DNA of 64,000 bases, from the NCBI RefSeq assembly GCF_047495875.1, contig NC_092458.1:6073439-6137438 (forward strand). Direction: 5' to 3'. This DNA comes from Pithys albifrons albifrons. Lineage: Eukaryota > Chordata > Aves > Passeriformes > Thamnophilidae. This document shows positions 60,387 through 64,000 of this stretch, piece by piece (position 1 is the first letter of the stretch; each line of letters starts with the position of its first letter). Position numbers and translations under genes: made by a program. The notes under the pieces were generated by a model that saw only the letters and a list, made by a program, of their open reading frames with translations, did not search any database and had not been told where the DNA came from.

Positions 60387-63300
60387 GGTTGTGTAATATT
60401 GGCAAAATAAAAAAAAAAAAAGAGGCTTTGTTATTTGAGGTTTTTTCACTTCAGACTGAAATTTGGAAGTGTGTGGGTGTTTGTGTAGAAGTTCAATGTC
60501 AGCAGCATTGCTTGCTGGGTTTTAAAAAGGAAGCCAGGGAATTAGCTTAGCTATGTATCATGAAATTTAGTTCCAGATTGAGAAACCTATTCGTATATGT
60601 GAAGGAGATGTTTAAATTCTGGTCAGTGTGGTCAGCACATGGGCAACAGGGTTGGTTGGTAGCTCCCCAAAAGTGATTCAGGCCTCTGTAGAGCAGAAGC
60701 CTATGGGGCAGTGAGGTGAGTCCCTCTGTAGACTTCCTGAGTACAGCAGGAGCAGCAGTGCCTGCCACACCTAGAGTCTTCTGTTCCAATCTCTAGCTGA
60801 GTCCCACTCAAAGCACCTCATTAAAAGTAGAGAACATGCAGACTGGAAAATGTATCTACGCAAAGCAGAATTTGGCTAAATTAAGAGGAGTAATAGGAAG
60901 GGTCTTCTTGTAAAAAATGTATCATAACCCAGGGTCTTTTATTACTCAAAGGGTTGTATTTTCATGTTTTCAGAGATACTGCACCTTTAGCAGCAAATTG
61001 TACTCCATGCATCACTTGGACAAAGATTTGATCAAAGAGATGGGTTTACTTGCTCCTGATGTGCATAACAAGTGAAAATGTCCCTGCTTGGGATGAGCTC
61101 TCAATCTTTTTTTTTAGATAAAATCCATAGTTATCACATGTGCTGGGTAACTTCCAGTTATCCAGAATCCAGTACCTCCTGGTTCTGTTTATTTATCAGC
61201 CTCACTGCCTGACATGTATTCAGCATGAAAAATGGACATATCCATCTGTAACACTGTTTTGTGCAAACATTAAAAACCATGAGAAAACCTCCCCTATAAC
61301 ATATAACTCCAAAGAGTTCTACCTAATTTTAAATACTTAAAATCAAACTCATCACTAAATCATGGACTTCAGAAATATATATGATGGCCTACTATAAAAT
61401 CTGACTTCTGTATGCACAAAATACAGGGAGAAGATTTCCCTGGGGATTCAGGGAGAGGATTGCTTTTGGGATAACTAAAAGTTCAGATCCAATGCCATGT
61501 GCTAGACACAGGGTGGTGAGTTCTGGATATATTTTTTTATTGTTTGTATGTTTTGACTGAGAGGATTGTGGCTTAAACTGCCGTTTTCCTCTTGGAGCAG
61601 GAGGTGGTAAGAAATAAATGTTATCCATCACTGAACAAGCTACCAAACTGTTGGTTTGCCTTTACTGAAGTGTGCAGGTTTTATTCTTTGTCTTTTGTCT
61701 GGGTGGTACTGACTTGGCTGTGAAGAGATTCCTTCAGCTTCATGAAGAATAAACTTCAGTTTTTTTAATAATGCAGCAGAAAAGAAAAATGTTAATGTTT
61801 CCCTCCGCAATCAAGGAGGTGATTTCTGCATTAAACTCTTATCTACTACACTGTGCTAGGTTCTTTTACCTCTTCTGTCTTCCATGGGTAAATAATCTTT
61901 GTACTAATAGCCCTATCATAATATTGTGTTCCTTCAGTGACAGCATGCTGACATCCAGTGCCAGCAGTGCAAACAATTAACACCAGACGGGGCTACTAAG
62001 CCTTACGATGTGTAAAGAAGCACTTTGTGAGTCAGTACATGGACTTTTTCCATAGACTGAATGCAGTTACTCTGTGCAATAGTCTTCATATGAAGGAAAC
62101 ACATCCTGTAAGTTTGATTTAATACCACACCATTGTTTTCAGTTGATGTTGATTGGACTTTATCTAAATGCAGTATATGGAATGGTAAGTCTGTCGTGGT
62201 CCTTGAAGAAGGCAGGTGTGAGGATGATGGACCAGTGAGAGTTGTGTCAAGGATCCAAGTATGAAACAATATTTACTTGCAAAGGACAGGAAGCACATCT
62301 GTTTGCTGAGAATTGCCACAAAAATGAGTTGAAAAGAAAAGGAGTTGAACTTAAAACAAGCTGGTCAGCTGCAGGAAAATGGTTCCAGATTATGGAGACG
62401 TAAATATGTGTAACAGTACCCTCTGTCTCCCCGACTGTTTTAAGTGAGGAAAGCACAATGTGGGATGTGTGTATTTATCTGTCTAGTGAGATATATTTAT
62501 CTTTAATGAGAGATATGAGCAGAAAATGAACCATAGTGACATATGATAAGACCATGGAGAACTTGGGATCAGCTATTAACTAATATGGTAATTTTATATA
62601 GCACCAGAGCAAAGAGTCTGTACTAGGCTGGTCACCAAATCTCAGCTGGTTTATTGTTTGCTCTGAGCATCTCAGAGAGACAGCTGTCCTCATATGTGCT
62701 GTTAGTTTTCTCTAACTAGAGATTATTTTGTGGGGGTGGAGTGGGGGTGGCTTTGAAAACTAAACAGATGAGGTACATATTCCATCTGGTCAGACAGGCT
62801 TCTTGATGACAAAATCATGTGCTTACCAGTAAATTGGTTTGGTAAAAATGGTCTGTTTCACTTAATCCTTCATTCAGGAAGTGTCTTGCATTCTTGTACT
62901 TACTGTTTTTTTACAACATAGGGAGGTGGGAAGTGGGGTGGGAGCAGAAAGGAAGAAGTGATGGCCCTGGAAAGTGCTTAAAGATTCCAGGAAATTGGTA
63001 GGGTGGACTTGTTAAGGCTTGTGAAATGGTTTTTGACTCAGGCTTTCAAATGAAAAAATGAGATATTAGAAGGATGATAGTCTTTTATCTGCTGAGGAAG
63101 ATGGATGGGTATGACTTAAGATGTCATGTATATGAATGGGTGCTATAAAGGGATCATTCTAATGACATGCTGTAAAAGACAACTGTCAGGAATAAATTAT
63201 TCTTGTCTTCTGATGATATTGATGATAATGCACTCAAATTCCCCATGACACATTTCCTCACCCAAAGTTAAAAGCTTTTCCTAAAATGTTTAATGGGCGC

Positions 63301-64000
63301 AAAGATCTTCGTTGTGCATTTCCAACTCCATGAAAAACATCGGGTAGTGGCTTACATAAGAGCAATTTTGCCTGCAATTAGTGTGTTTGCATACAAGTAC
63401 ACAGGCTTTGATTAAGCTAAGGAAAGTATTTAAGTGCATGTGTAAGTACCTTTCAGCAGCGAAGCAATGAAACTGAAATATGAAAGAGGAAAACCTGACT
63501 TCAAAAGTAACAGGGCTGGTAAGAACAGCAGTTCTGAGCAGCTGAGCAGCTCAGGACTCTGGTGGGGATGGAGATGAGTTGTGTGTTTCTAACTGCAGAG
63601 ATGCCTGCACAGAAGTCATATCCTGCCTGTGCAGCCCAAGACCAGCACCACACTTGTTTTAAGGAGCAGCACTGGGAACAGAGGGAAAGACAGACAAAGG
63701 CCAGAAACACTGTGGGGAAGGCATGGATCTCTCTGCAGGTATTGACCACCAGCTGCAGTGGGACTGTGTTGAGTCTAGAGGTGAGGGCCCTCAGTCTGAA
63801 GGGAAGCTGAATTACCTGTGACTCCCACTTTCACAGTGTGAAGCTGCCTGATTAGAAGTGCTGTAAGGCTGCCGAGGGAATATCATGTCTACCCATGGGC
63901 ACCAGTTTGGAGAAATCAACAAACTTGCATGCTTGAGCATGCTTGGGGAAAAGACACAACAGAGGGACTGGGGCCATAGTTGAGCCATGATGGGACAGGG
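60387..64000. other. Unannotated stretch to the window end
   Basis: About 3.6 kb without a recognisable gene or transposon. It contains a 13-base A run (60409-60421) and a regulatory candidate at 63230-63480. The opposite strands of 63501-63810 carry overlapping short open frames with no recognisable domain. Confidence 0.45.
63230..63480. promoter_or_regulatory. Candidate conserved regulatory block
   Basis: Retains several CpGs in AT-rich DNA (AATGGGCGCAAAG at about 63292, CTTCGTTG at 63307, ACATCGGG at 63339, AGCGAAGC at 63459). It also carries motifs such as TGCAATTAGTGTGTTTGC (homeobox and forkhead-like) near 63375. The mix of surviving CpGs and motif clusters is suggestive of constraint, but this is inference. 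Confidence 0.25.

Noticed and set aside
1..64000. Search for tRNA, rRNA, CRISPR or operon-like structures
   Set aside because: None were seen; the window has vertebrate intron/intergenic character, and no multi-gene system is present.

Overview
The window looks like bird nuclear DNA: a GC-rich CpG-island promoter at the left edge, followed by about 63 kb of AT-leaning, non-coding sequence that reads like one very long first intron or intron plus intergenic space. Birds are indicated by many copies of the CR1 (chicken repeat 1) LINE. Most end in the diagnostic ATTCTATG-type 3' terminus, several keep reverse-transcriptase remnants, and there are also LTRs of avian endogenous-retrovirus style. 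CR1 also occurs in crocodilians and turtles, so 'bird' is an inference; species and gene identity cannot be read from this sequence.

Layout. Positions 1-1050 are a CpG island with GC boxes and a consensus splice donor (AAG|GTAAGC) after base 109, so 1-109 is probably the end of a first exon transcribed to the right. It has no ATG. From 1051 to the end I see no convincing multi-exon coding gene. The recognisable insertions are CR1 at 3024-3536 (-), 16397-16848 (+), 20119-20990 (-, internally deleted, with an endonuclease piece), 24332-25735 (-), 37852-38235 (+), 41190-41400 (+), 46868-48553 (+), 48640-49060 (+), 51145-53105 (-, the best preserved), 57002-57340 (+) and 60180-60386 (+). A solo LTR lies at 31252-31878 (-) with a perfect 5-bp target duplication, and a second LTR-like segment is near 36440-36850 (-). 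An unrecognised repeat occurs as two inverted copies at 42641-42868 and 44799-45054.

The remaining sequence is unannotated. Several stretches (about 13600-14600, 16015-16185, 18215-18340, 38640-38900, 44500-44770, 49420-49700, 63230-63480) have a texture often seen in conserved non-coding elements: clustered homeodomain-type TAAT cores, or CpGs retained against a CpG-poor background. These are hypotheses that need a cross-species alignment. There is no operon, CRISPR array or other multi-gene system here, and I found no evidence for a novel functional system. The most checkable new items are the inverted repeat family, the retained-CpG island at 16 kb and the conserved-element candidates.
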